Positions 7,122 to 15,403 of a stretch of 64,000 nucleotides of DNA are shown one piece after another. This stretch comes from Castellaniella hirudinis. Its GTDB lineage: Bacteria > Pseudomonadota > Gammaproteobacteria > Burkholderiales > Burkholderiaceae_B. Made by a program: the position numbers and the translations under genes. The stretch covers positions 1 through 64,000 of the forward strand of contig NZ_JBHSDY010000011.1 in assembly GCF_042651965.1 (NCBI RefSeq), given 5' to 3'. The notes below the pieces were generated by a model that was not told where the DNA came from, did not search any database, and saw only the letters and a program-made list of their open reading frames with translations. Within the stretch, counting starts at the first letter, position 1, and each line of letters begins with the position of its first letter.

Positions 7122-9479
7122 CTATGGGTTCGACGAAACGGGTTCAGATTCGGACGGGTCGCGCGGGCGCACGGTCGGCTTGCGGCTGGCGACGATTTCG
7201 CCCGGGATGCCGGCGTCCGGCGGCGGCGCCTTGTGGCGCTTGAGCTTGGCGTTCTTCTGGATCAGGTGCGGGCAGCGCTTGTCGTTGTGATAGAGCTGCT
7301 GGCAGTTCAGGCACTGGATGCACTCGTTCGGGTTGATGTCGCCTTCCGGGTTGATGGCCTGCACGGGGCAGTCCACGGCGCAGAGCTGGCAGGGGTTGCC
7401 GCAGGTCTTGTAGCGGCGCAGCCAGTCGAAGATCCGCAGCCGCGCCGGGATCGCCAGGGCCGCGCCCAGCGGGCACAGGTAGCGGCAGTAGAAGCGTTCG
7501 ATGAACAGCCCCGCCAGCAGCAGCACGGCGGCGAAGATCACGAAGGGCCAGTCGCGCACGAACTTCAGGATGATCGCGGTCTTGAAGGGTTCGACTTCGG
7601 CGAATTTTTCCGCCGTGCCCAGCTCGTACAGCGAGATGCCGAACAGCACCAGGAAAATCAGATACTTCAAGCCGGCCAGCCGGGTGTTCAGGCCGTGCGG
7701 CACCTTGATCTGGGGCACGCGCAGTTTCCGCGCGGCCTGGTTGGTCAGCTCCTGCAGGGCGCCGAAGGGACACAGCCAGCCGCAGAACGCCCCCCGGTTC
7801 CAGAACAGCAGGGACATGGCCGTGGCGATCCACAGGATGAACACGATCGGGTCCATCAGGAAATATTCCCAACTGAAGTCCGTGCGCAGCGAGGTGGTGA
7901 AGGTGAGCACGTTGACGACCGAGAGTTGCGCCTGGGCGTACCAGCCGATCCAGAACAGCGTGAAGATCAGGAACACTGTGCGGAAGCGCCGGTAAAAGAC
8001 CTCGTGCTTGACGATCTGGTTCTGGAAGAAGAACACCATGATCAGGGTCAGCAGCGCGATCGAGACGATGACGATCTGCACGGTCTTGGCGACCCAGATC
8101 TGTTTCCACAGCGGCGGCGCTGCGTCGGCTTCGTCGTCGGACGGAGCGGCCTGGGCGGCGTCCGCCGGGGCGCCGGCCTGCGCGGCCGGTGCCGGCGCCA
8201 CCGCGTCGAGCCTGGTGTAGGCCTGCGGCAGGGTGTAGTTCAGGTTGAAGGCGGTGAACGCCTTTTCCTTGACGTTGATGACGCGTTGCACCATCAGTTG
8301 CAGGCGCCAGGGCTCGGTCGGGTCGAAGACGGCGTCCGTGGGTACGGTGAACAGCGCGATTTCCTTGAACCGGGGGACGCCGGCCGCCATCAGATCGGCC
8401 AGACGCTGGTGATCCAGGTCGGTGAAGTGGAAGCTGTTTTCTTCCTGGACGACCTCGATGCGGTCGAAGACCCCGCCGCGCACATAGCCCGAACCCTTGA
8501 AGGAATAGGGACCGTTGCCGGCGATCAGCACGGCTTGCTGGCCGGGCTTGAGCCGGTCGCGCAGGTAGTTGTATTCGGCGTCGCCCAGCAGGCTGCGGCC
8601 GATACCGGGGGCGCTGACCAGGGCGGCGTACAGGTCGATGAAGGTGTCGTCGGGTTCGCCCGGCTCGGGGCGGTCGGCGGCGCCCGCGCGGCCGCTTTCC
8701 TCGAAGGCGCGGTTGACGTCGGCCACGCTGACGCGCAGATTGGACACCGCGCCGGCGGCCAGCAAGGCGTCCCAGGACTGGATGTCCGCCTTTTCCATGT
8801 CCACACTGCGCTTCTGTTCCGGCGCGGCCTGGGCGGCGCCGCCTTCGCGGCCGATGCCGTGGTGGCGCGCCACGGCCATGACCGATCGCGTCAGGCTGTC
8901 GCCGATGACCATCAGGGTCACGGTGGCGCCGCTGATGATGTCCACCGGCGGCGGGGCGCCCGGACGCGGCGGCTCCTTGACGTAGTTCTTGCCGACGTAG
9001 CCGTCGATGAAGGCCTGCACTTTGGTTTCGGGGATGCCGATCAGCACGATGGGCTCGTGGTGCTCGACCAGCCGGGCGCTGAGGATCGTGCCGTCCGGGG
9101 ACAGTCCCACCAGCACGTCGATGGGCTTGCTGGAATAGCCCCGGGTGTTGACGGCGTCCGTGGTCACGTAGGCGTAGCCCGCCAGGGTGTCGCCCTTGTA
9201 GGCGCGGGCGATCACGGGCTTGCCTTCCGGCGGGCCGAAGCGGTCCGCGCCCGGGACGATGTCGCCGGGCTGGAACTTGCCCAGGAAGGCCTCCAGCCGC
9301 GAGCCGACGCCGACCGAGGTGCCGCTCTGGCCGAACTTGTATGCCTGTTGCGCGCCGGGGGCCGCGGCATGGGTCGCCCCGGCCGGCGAGGCGATCATAC
9401 AGGACCACAACAGGAGCAGGGAGGCGGCCCAGATCAGGCCGGAGGACCATGACTGTCGAGGTGTGGCGAAGCGGCGCAT
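7122..9479 (-). CDS. nosR: Membrane flavo-iron-sulfur protein NosR
   Basis: NosR (785 residues) passes electrons from the quinol pool to NosZ and is needed for nos expression. A signal sequence leads into a periplasmic FMN-binding domain with the SGATVT motif, where NosX would attach FMN. Then come several membrane segments with CGWLCPFGA and CRYLCPLGA motifs, and a cytoplasmic ferredoxin-like tail with CGNPCQLCAVDCP and CIQCLNC for two 4Fe-4S clusters. It is first in the operon, directly behind an FNR/DNR-type promoter. No good Shine-Dalgarno precedes the ATG, so translation may be weak or the start slightly different. Confidence 0.96.
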   Translation of the reverse strand: MRRFATPRQSWSSGLIWAASLLLLWSCMIASPAGATHAAAPGAQQAYKFGQSGTSVGVGSRLEAFLGKFQPGDIVPGADRFGPPEGKPVIARAYKGDTLAGYAYVTTDAVNTRGYSSKPIDVLVGLSPDGTILSARLVEHHEPIVLIGIPETKVQAFIDGYVGKNYVKEPPRPGAPPPVDIISGATVTLMVIGDSLTRSVMAVARHHGIGREGGAAQAAPEQKRSVDMEKADIQSWDALLAAGAVSNLRVSVADVNRAFEESGRAGAADRPEPGEPDDTFIDLYAALVSAPGIGRSLLGDAEYNYLRDRLKPGQQAVLIAGNGPYSFKGSGYVRGGVFDRIEVVQEENSFHFTDLDHQRLADLMAAGVPRFKEIALFTVPTDAVFDPTEPWRLQLMVQRVINVKEKAFTAFNLNYTLPQAYTRLDAVAPAPAAQAGAPADAAQAAPSDDEADAAPPLWKQIWVAKTVQIVIVSIALLTLIMVFFFQNQIVKHEVFYRRFRTVFLIFTLFWIGWYAQAQLSVVNVLTFTTSLRTDFSWEYFLMDPIVFILWIATAMSLLFWNRGAFCGWLCPFGALQELTNQAARKLRVPQIKVPHGLNTRLAGLKYLIFLVLFGISLYELGTAEKFAEVEPFKTAIILKFVRDWPFVIFAAVLLLAGLFIERFYCRYLCPLGAALAIPARLRIFDWLRRYKTCGNPCQLCAVDCPVQAINPEGDINPNECIQCLNCQQLYHNDKRCPHLIQKNAKLKRHKAPPPDAGIPGEIVASRKPTVRPRDPSESEPVSSNP

Positions 9480-9514
9480 GAAGGGAGGCGGATGGGTGAC
9501 TGGAAGATGTCACC

Positions 9515-9556
9515 ATCCTAGCCTTGGGGGTTAACCCTGGCCTTGCGCCGGATCAA
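9515..9556 (-). promoter_or_regulatory. FNR/DNR-type class II promoter of nosR
   Basis: Read in the direction of nosR, TTGAT-CCGG-CGCAA (9543-9556) matches the FNR/DNR consensus TTGAT-N4-ATCAA, with one perfect half-site. A TAGGAT -10 element (9515-9520) lies 22 bases further on. The box centre is at -41.5 if transcription starts near 9508, the classic class II activator position. This predicts oxygen- or NO-controlled expression of the operon. Confidence 0.7.
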
Positions 9557-9603
9557 GAAAGTCTTAAACGGGGCTGAATGTGCGGGTCGGGCGCTCGACG
9601 GAG

Positions 9604-9635
9604 GGCGCCCGCGGGCTACCCCGCGCGGGGGCGCC
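9604..9635 (-). terminator. GC-rich hairpin after the glycosylase gene
   Basis: GGCGCCC (9604-9610) pairs with GGGCGCC (9629-9635). It lies immediately after the mpg stop and upstream of the nos promoter. No T-run follows, so it could slow or stabilise the transcript end rather than act as a standard terminator. Confidence 0.3.
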
Positions 9636-9637
9636 TC

Positions 9638-10270
9638 TTACCCTTTGTTTTTCGGCTTCGGCGCCCGGCTGACGGCCGGGTGGCCCGGCACGAAGAAGCG
9701 CAAGGGCTTGGCGGCCCACTCGCCCGCGTAGTCCACCCCGATGCGCGGGCCGGCGGCGACTTCGGCGGGCGCGGGGGCGTCGTCCCGGGCGAGCCACAGC
9801 GTGTCGCCGCACAGGTCGATGCCGTAGTGGTCCATCGTGACGCCCATGGCGCGGCACAGCCGGCCGGGGCCGCTGGTCGAGGCGTCCAGGTCCTGCACGG
9901 GAGCCAGGGCGCGCAGCAGTACGGCCGTGCCGCTGCCCTCGGGGCCGGTGACCACGTTCATGCAGTGGTACATGCCGTAGATCAGGTAGACGTAGGCGTG
10001 GCCCGGCGGGCCGAACATGGCTTTGGTGCGCGCCGTGCGTCCGCGCGAGGTGTGGGCCGCCAGATCACCGGGGCCCAGATAGGCTTCGACCTCGACGATG
10101 CGGCCGATGCGCCGGCCGTCCGGCGTGGCGTGCACCAGCAGGCGGCCCAGCAGGTCGCGGGCCACGGTTTCGGCGGGGCGGTCGTAAAACGTACGGTCCA
10201 GCCGCAGGCAGTCGCCCTGGATCGGGTCGGCAGGCGTGACGAGCTTGGCAAGCTGGGCGGGACTGAGCAT
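9638..10270 (-). CDS. DNA-3-methyladenine glycosylase (AAG/MPG family)
   Basis: This is a base-excision repair enzyme that removes alkylated purines from DNA. The 210-residue protein shows the AAG family signatures: DLLGRLLV near residue 40, then VEVEAYLGPGDLAAHTSRG containing the catalytic glutamate, then the FGPPGHAYVYLIYGMYHCMN strand-loop, and GPGRLCRAMGV. The length is normal for bacterial members. It stands between adenine deaminase (same strand, separate) and nosR, and looks unrelated to the nos operon. Confidence 0.92.
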   Translation of the reverse strand: MLSPAQLAKLVTPADPIQGDCLRLDRTFYDRPAETVARDLLGRLLVHATPDGRRIGRIVEVEAYLGPGDLAAHTSRGRTARTKAMFGPPGHAYVYLIYGMYHCMNVVTGPEGSGTAVLLRALAPVQDLDASTSGPGRLCRAMGVTMDHYGIDLCGDTLWLARDDAPAPAEVAAGPRIGVDYAGEWAAKPLRFFVPGHPAVSRAPKPKNKG

Positions 10271-10292
10271 GATGTGTCCGGGGGCGTGAATC

Positions 10293-11333
10293 TTAGCTTT
10301 GGCCTGCTGCGATCGACAGCCGATCCAGCAGACCGGCCTGTTCGGCCGGCGGCAGGAACGAGGCTTTCAGACTATTGGCGGCCAGCGTGACCAGTTCGTC
10401 GCGCGACAGGTCCAGGGCGTCGGCGCTGGCGATGTAGTTGTCCAGCACGTAGCCGCCGAAATAAGCCGGGTCGTCGGAATTCACGGTCACGACGGCGCCC
10501 GCCCGCAGCAGCTTGGCCAGATTGTGGTTGCGCAGATGATGGACCACGCCCAGTTTCAGGTTCGACAGGGGGCAGACTGTCAGGGGCACGCGGCGCCGGA
10601 TCAGGTCCTGCAGCAGCGCGGGGTCTTCGCTGCTGCGCACGCCGTGGTCGATGCGGGCGACCTTGAGGGTGTCCAGGGCGCTGCGCACGTAGGCGGGCGG
10701 GCCTTCTTCGCCCGCATGGGCCACCAGACGAAAGCCCAATTCGGCGCAGCGGCCGTAGACCCGGGCGAATTTTTCCGGCGGATTGCCGCGTTCGGACGAA
10801 TCCAGGCCGATGCCGATCCACAGATCGGCGTAGGCCTCGCGCAGCGGCAGGGCGGCCTCCAGCGTGGCGAAGGCCTCGTCCTCGGACAGGTGGCGCAGAA
10901 AGCTGAGCAGCAGATAGCTGCTGATCCCGAGCGTGTCGCGGGCCTCGCGCAAGGCGCGGGCCAGTCCGGCGAACACGGTCTCCAGCGCGATGCCGCGTTG
11001 GGTGTGGGTCTGGGGGTCGAACATGAGTTCGGCGTGGACGACGCCGTCGGCCTGGGCGTGGCGCAGATAGGCCATGGTCAGGTCGTAGAAGTCCTGCTCC
11101 GTGACCAGGACGCCGGCGCCGGCGTAATACAGATCCAGGAAGGACTGCAGGTCCGTGAACTGGTAGGCGTCGCGCACGGCCTGGACGTCGGCGTAGGGCA
11201 GGACGATGCCGTTGCGTCCGGCCAGCTCGAACATCATTTCCGGTTCGAGCGTGCCCTCGATGTGCAGGTGCAGTTCGGCCTTGGGCAGGGCGCGCAGCCA
11301 TGCGTGCCATTCGTGATCGGGAGAGGCGGCCAT
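10293..11333 (-). CDS. Adenine deaminase (adenosine-deaminase superfamily)
   Basis: This 346-residue zinc hydrolase should convert adenine to hypoxanthine in purine salvage. Zinc ligands are H22 and H24 in ELHLHIEGTLEPE, a histidine in AHAGEE with its catalytic glutamate, and the aspartates of SDDPAYFGGY. IEGTLEPE and SDDPAYFGGY are typical of the adenine-specific branch rather than true adenosine deaminases, so adenine is the preferred substrate call. GGAG lies five bases before the ATG. It ends 22 bases before the glycosylase gene and may be cotranscribed with it. Confidence 0.85.
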   Translation of the reverse strand: MAASPDHEWHAWLRALPKAELHLHIEGTLEPEMMFELAGRNGIVLPYADVQAVRDAYQFTDLQSFLDLYYAGAGVLVTEQDFYDLTMAYLRHAQADGVVHAELMFDPQTHTQRGIALETVFAGLARALREARDTLGISSYLLLSFLRHLSEDEAFATLEAALPLREAYADLWIGIGLDSSERGNPPEKFARVYGRCAELGFRLVAHAGEEGPPAYVRSALDTLKVARIDHGVRSSEDPALLQDLIRRRVPLTVCPLSNLKLGVVHHLRNHNLAKLLRAGAVVTVNSDDPAYFGGYVLDNYIASADALDLSRDELVTLAANSLKASFLPPAEQAGLLDRLSIAAGQS

Positions 11334-11364
11334 CGGAGCTCCAGTCGGGCTAGACAGGGTTTTA

Positions 11365-11745
11365 TTATAGGCAGGGGGAGCGACAGGCCGCCCAGGCGAG
11401 CGTCAGCCAGGACATGATCATCAGCAGTCCGCCGATGGGCGTGACGGCGCCCAGGGCGCGCAGGTCCGTCAGCACCAGCGCGTACAGGCTGCCGCTGAAG
11501 ACGATCAGGCCGGCCAGCATCAGGCCGCCCGCCCAGGCGGCCGGCGTCGGGGCCAGGCGCGGCCACAGGGCGGCGATCAGCAGCAGCCCGGCGCCATGGA
11601 TCAATTGGTAGTGGGCGGCCGTGCGCCAGACTTCCAGCAGATCGGGCGCGACCAGACGTTTCAGCCCGTGGGCGCCGAAGGCGCCGGTCGCCACACCCAG
11701 CGCCAGGGCCAGGGCGCCGCACAGAATCAGGATACGAGGAGTCAC
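11365..11745 (-). CDS. DUF423 family small membrane protein
   Basis: This 126-residue protein has four hydrophobic segments and the DUF423 pattern: an N-terminal GALALALGVATGAFGAHGL, a central AAHYQLIHGAGLLL, and a C-terminal TPIGGLLMIMSWLTLAW. Its function is unknown. The start is a GTG with GGAG seven bases upstream, which gives the usual family length. A much longer open frame upstream is the antisense of the acyl-CoA dehydrogenase gene and is not real. Confidence 0.85.
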   Translation of the reverse strand: MTPRILILCGALALALGVATGAFGAHGLKRLVAPDLLEVWRTAAHYQLIHGAGLLLIAALWPRLAPTPAAWAGGLMLAGLIVFSGSLYALVLTDLRALGAVTPIGGLLMIMSWLTLAWAACRSPCL

Positions 11746-11892
11746 AGCAAGTCTCCGGGACGAAGGACGGATCGATTGTATCCGCGTCCGTATCCGCGCC
11801 TGTCGTGAATGCTTACGAGACGGGGCGCCGCAGCCTGGGCGTCGCCGGGGATCGCGGGTAGACTGGGGTCGTACATGGCAGGAGGACATCGG

Positions 11893-13569
11893 ATGCATCT
11901 CGAAGACAGGGCGGCGCAGACGAATGGGGCTCAGGCGGCGTCCGGGGCCGGCCAGCCCGGGACCGACAATCAGGTGCCGGATCTGCCTGATTGCAATCTG
12001 TACCTGACGGACGAGGCCCTGGTCGAAGGCGTGCGCCGCGAAGGGGCCGGGGACCGCGAGGCCGAACTGGAAACCTGGGGCGCCCGGCTGGGCCGCGCCG
12101 ATCTGTCCAGGCTGGCGGCCGAGATCAACCGCCAGGAGCCGGCGCTGCGGTCCTTCGATCGCCGGGGCGCGCGTATCGACGTGGTGGACTTCCATCCCGG
12201 GTGGTCGGAATTCCTGTCCCTGGCCTTCGCCCAGGGCATGCACGGCAGCGCCTGGACCGAACCGGGGCCGGGCGCCCAGGTCGCCCGGGCGGCGCACTAC
12301 CTGATGCACGGCCAGATCGAGGCCGGTTCCTTGTGTCCGGCGACCATGACCAGCGCCGCCATTCCGCTGCTGGCGCGCGAGCCCTGGTTCGCCGCGATCC
12401 AGCCCCTGCTGGCCAGCCGCGAGTATGACGGGCGTGACGTCCCGGTGACTGAAAAACGCGCCATGATGATCGGCATGGGCATGACCGAACGGCAAGGCGG
12501 TTCGGACCTGCGCGCCAATCTGAGCCATGCCGAGCCGCTGGGCGAGGGCTGGTTCCGCCTGACGGGCCACAAATGGTTCCTGTCCTCGCCCATGTCGGAC
12601 GTCCATCTGGTGCTGGCGCGCGACGGCGACGGCCATTCCTGCTTTTACATGCCCCGCTGGCTGGACGACGGCCGTCGCAATCCGGTGCGCCTGCTGCGGC
12701 TCAAGGACAAGCTGGGCAACCGTTCCAACGCCAGCGCCGAGGCCGAATTCGAGGGGGCGGCGGGGCGCCGGGTCGGCGAGCCCGGCCGGGGCATCGCCAC
12801 GCTGGTCGAGATGGCGTCCTACACCCGCCTGGACTGCGTGTTGGGCAGCACGGCGCTGATGCGCCAGGCGCTGGTCCAGGGCATCCACCATGCCCGCTAT
12901 CGGCGGGCTTTCGGCCGCCTGCTGATCGACCAGCCCCTGATGCGGCAGGTGCTGGCGGATCTGGCCCTGGAAAGCGAGGCCGCCACCGCCCTGGCGCTGC
13001 GCCTGGCGGGCGCCTTCGATCGCCCTGAACAGCCTGCCGAACAGGCGCTGCGCCGCCTGTTGGTGCCGGCGGCGAAGTTCTGGGTCTGCAAGCGGGCCAT
13101 AGCCGTCACCGCCGAATGCATGGAAGTCTGGGGCGGCAACGGCTATGTCGAGGACGGCCCCATGCCTCGCCTGTACCGCGAGGCGCCGGTGAACTCCATC
13201 TGGGAAGGCTCCGGCAACGTCATGTGTCTGGACGTGCTGAGGGCCGCCCGGCAAGAGCCGCAGTTCGTCGCCCAGGCGGTCGACGGGCTGGCGCGGGCGC
13301 ATGCCGGCGAACCGGCCCTGCGGGCTGCTGCCGACCGCCTGCTGGCCGTCCTGGCGCTCGATGCGGACGGGCAGCAGGCGATGGCCCGGATGGTGGCCCG
13401 GGATCTGGTGCTGCTGGTCCAGGCGGATCTGCTGCTGCGCCATGCGCCGCCGGGCGTGGCGCGGGCCTTCGTGGACAGCCGCCTGGGCGCGGATGGCGGG
13501 GATGCGTTCGGCGCCCGGCCGGTGATGCTGGCGTCCGACACACTGCTGCGGCGGGCCTGGCCGGATTGA
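11893..13569 (+). CDS. AidB-like acyl-CoA dehydrogenase
   Basis: This FAD-dependent acyl-CoA dehydrogenase of 558 residues belongs to the AidB/isovaleryl-CoA-like branch. Visible motifs are MGMTERQGGSDLRAN and TGHKWFLSSPMSD in the beta domain, RRAFGRLLIDQPLM in the first C-terminal helices, and MEVWGGNGYVEDGPMPRLYRE followed by NSIWEGSGNV, which carries the expected catalytic glutamate. In E. coli AidB belongs to the alkylation response, but the substrate here cannot be told from sequence. The chosen ATG has GGAGG seven bases upstream; earlier in-frame ATGs lack this. Confidence 0.88.
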   Translation: MHLEDRAAQTNGAQAASGAGQPGTDNQVPDLPDCNLYLTDEALVEGVRREGAGDREAELETWGARLGRADLSRLAAEINRQEPALRSFDRRGARIDVVDFHPGWSEFLSLAFAQGMHGSAWTEPGPGAQVARAAHYLMHGQIEAGSLCPATMTSAAIPLLAREPWFAAIQPLLASREYDGRDVPVTEKRAMMIGMGMTERQGGSDLRANLSHAEPLGEGWFRLTGHKWFLSSPMSDVHLVLARDGDGHSCFYMPRWLDDGRRNPVRLLRLKDKLGNRSNASAEAEFEGAAGRRVGEPGRGIATLVEMASYTRLDCVLGSTALMRQALVQGIHHARYRRAFGRLLIDQPLMRQVLADLALESEAATALALRLAGAFDRPEQPAEQALRRLLVPAAKFWVCKRAIAVTAECMEVWGGNGYVEDGPMPRLYREAPVNSIWEGSGNVMCLDVLRAARQEPQFVAQAVDGLARAHAGEPALRAAADRLLAVLALDADGQQAMARMVARDLVLLVQADLLLRHAPPGVARAFVDSRLGADGGDAFGARPVMLASDTLLRRAWPD

Positions 13570-13585
13570 CCATTACAATGGGCGC

Positions 13586-14182
13586 ATGATTTCTTTTCTG
13601 CTTCCATGCGCCCGACGCCCCGCCGCTGTTCCGGCTTTGGCGTTGCTGAGCGCCGGTGTGTGCATCGCGCTGGCGGTTCCGGCCGTCTTTGCGGCGGGAC
13701 CCTATCCCTTGTCGGGCCGGGTCGTGGACGTGTCCGACGGCGACACCCTGACACTGCTGGTCGGGCGGGACCGTCATCGGGTGCGGCTGGCGAGCATCGA
13801 TGCGCCGGAAACCGGCCATGGCCGCAAGCGGCCCGGCCAGCCCTATGGCCAGGCGGCCCGCAAGGCCCTGGCTGATCTGGTGGCCGGCAAGACGCTGACG
13901 CTGCAGTGCTACGAGCAGGACCGCTACGAACGCGACGTCTGCGACGTGCCGTTGCCTGGCGGCCGCACGGCCAACCGCGTCATGGTCGAGACCGGCCTGG
14001 CCTGGGCCAACCAGCAGGGCGGCGGCAAATACCTGCGGGACGACTCCCTGTCCGACCTGGAGCGCCAGGCGCGCGATCAGCGCCTGGGTCTGTGGCGCCA
14101 GGTCGGCGCCATCGCGCCCTGGGAATGGCGCTGGCAATGCTGGGATGCGCTTGAAAACGGCCGACCCACCTCCATCTGTTGA
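13586..14182 (+). CDS. Secreted thermonuclease-family (SNase-like) protein
   Basis: The 198-residue protein begins with a signal peptide of about 36 residues ending near FAAG. The SNase fold follows: VVDVSDGDTLTLLV with the calcium-site aspartates, RVRLASIDAPETG with the catalytic arginine and glutamate, and DRYERDVCDV with the second arginine. It should be an exported nuclease, though many chromosomal members have no proven target. Its stop is followed within two bases by the next gene, suggesting a two-gene unit. Confidence 0.85.
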   Translation: MISFLLPCARRPAAVPALALLSAGVCIALAVPAVFAAGPYPLSGRVVDVSDGDTLTLLVGRDRHRVRLASIDAPETGHGRKRPGQPYGQAARKALADLVAGKTLTLQCYEQDRYERDVCDVPLPGGRTANRVMVETGLAWANQQGGGKYLRDDSLSDLERQARDQRLGLWRQVGAIAPWEWRWQCWDALENGRPTSIC

Positions 14183-14184
14183 TC

Positions 14185-14682
14185 ATGGCACTCAAAGTAT
14201 TCGACCTCTCGTGCGAGCATGACCACGTCTTCGAAGGCTGGTTCTCGTCCCAGGACAGCTACCAGGACCAGTTGTCCCAGGGGCTGGTGCGCTGCCCTGT
14301 CTGTCACAGCGATCAGATCACGCGCCGGGTTTCGGCGCCGCACCTGAACGTCAGCCACCTGCGGGCCGAACCCGCGCCGCGTGCCGGCCAGGCTCCGCGT
14401 GAGGAATCCGCGCCCCAGGGACGGGCCGCCGTCGCGGCGCCGTCCGGCGACCAGATGACCCGCCTGCAGGCCGAAGTCCTGCGCCAGATCCGCCGCATCG
14501 TGCGCCAGACCGATGATGTCGGCGCCGGTTTCGCCGACGAGGCCCGCCGCATGCACAGCGGTGAAATCGAAGAACGCCCCATCCGCGGCACGGCTTCGGC
14601 CGAGGAATGCCGCGAACTGGTGGACGAAGGCATCTCCATCATGCCGATCCCCGACATCCTGGACGACGATCGGCTGCAGTAG
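14185..14682 (+). CDS. DUF1178 family protein
   Basis: This 165-residue cytoplasmic protein has the DUF1178 layout. The N-terminus MALKVFDLSCEHDHVFEGWF and a CPVC pair at about residues 37-40 look like a zinc-ribbon. A variable linker is followed by a conserved C-terminal half ending IRGTASAEECRELVDEGI and VMPIP-like IMPIPDI. The function is unknown. A TTG six bases earlier is a possible alternative start. It sits just after the SNase-like gene and ends before a bidirectional terminator. Confidence 0.85.
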   Translation: MALKVFDLSCEHDHVFEGWFSSQDSYQDQLSQGLVRCPVCHSDQITRRVSAPHLNVSHLRAEPAPRAGQAPREESAPQGRAAVAAPSGDQMTRLQAEVLRQIRRIVRQTDDVGAGFADEARRMHSGEIEERPIRGTASAEECRELVDEGISIMPIPDILDDDRLQ

Positions 14683-14737
14683 GCCGGCGGGATGCGCGGC
14701 TGGCCTGAGCGGGTCTGCCGCACGCCGGATCGCCATG

Positions 14738-14766
14738 AAAAAACCGGGCCTGGGCCCGGTTTTTTT
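14738..14766. terminator. Bidirectional terminator between DUF1178 gene and efp
   Basis: An ACCGGGC/GCCCGGT stem is flanked by A-run on the left and T-run on the right, so it can terminate transcripts from both directions. The two flanking genes converge on it. Confidence 0.85.
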
Positions 14767-14782
14767 ACGCACAACGCAGCGA

Positions 14783-15340
14783 TTACATCACGCGGCTGCG
14801 GTATTCGTTGGTGCGGGTGTCGATTTCGATCTTGTCGCCGATGTTGCAGAACAGCGGCACGGCCAGTTCGTAGCCGGTGTTGATCTTGGCGGGCTTCAGG
14901 ACCTTGCCGGACGTATCGCCCTTGACGGCGGGTTCGGTGTAGGTGATCTCGCGCACGATGATGGTGGGCAGTTCCACCGAGATGGCGCGGCCGTCGTAGA
15001 ACACGACTTCGACCGTCATGCCTTCTTCGAGGTAGTTCAGCGCGTCGCCCATGCTGTCGGCTTCGACTTCGTGCTGGTTGTATTCCTCGTCCATGAAGGC
15101 GTACATCGGGTCGGCGAAGTAGGAATAGGTGCATTCCTTGTTTTCGAGCATGACCTGCTCGAACTTTTCGTCGGCCTTGTAGACGGATTCGCTGGCGCTG
15201 CCGGTCAGCAGGTTCTTGAACTTGAGCTTGACGACGGCGGCGTTACGGCCGGACTTGTTGTATTCGGCTTTCTGGACGACGAGGGGATCGTTGCCGACCA
15301 TCACGACGTTGCCAACGCGCAGTTCCTGTGCGATTTTCAT
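14783..15340 (-). CDS. efp: Translation elongation factor P, arginine type
   Basis: EF-P relieves ribosomes stalled at proline runs. The 185-residue protein has the three EF-P barrels, with the tip loop YNKSGRNAA. The residue at position 32 is arginine rather than lysine, and this branch is modified by rhamnose on Arg32. The adjacent upstream gene is EarP, the enzyme that performs that modification. The ATG chosen gives the canonical MKIAQELR start and has GGAG seven bases upstream; the frame extends 11 codons further without a ribosome site. Confidence 0.97.
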   Translation of the reverse strand: MKIAQELRVGNVVMVGNDPLVVQKAEYNKSGRNAAVVKLKFKNLLTGSASESVYKADEKFEQVMLENKECTYSYFADPMYAFMDEEYNQHEVEADSMGDALNYLEEGMTVEVVFYDGRAISVELPTIIVREITYTEPAVKGDTSGKVLKPAKINTGYELAVPLFCNIGDKIEIDTRTNEYRSRVM

Positions 15341-15403
15341 GGGAAAACTCCGGGGATATCTGCCCCGAGCCAAAACGCATTCCGAGGCAATGCTGAAAAA
15401 AAA

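Noticed and set aside
5205..9452. Plus-strand open frame of 1415 codons
   Set aside because: It is antisense to nosZ and nosR; long antisense frames are expected in GC-rich DNA and the translation is V/A/G/Q-rich with no motif.
11746..13443. Upstream extension of the DUF423 gene
   Set aside because: It is antisense to the acyl-CoA dehydrogenase gene; a GTG with a good ribosome site gives the family length.
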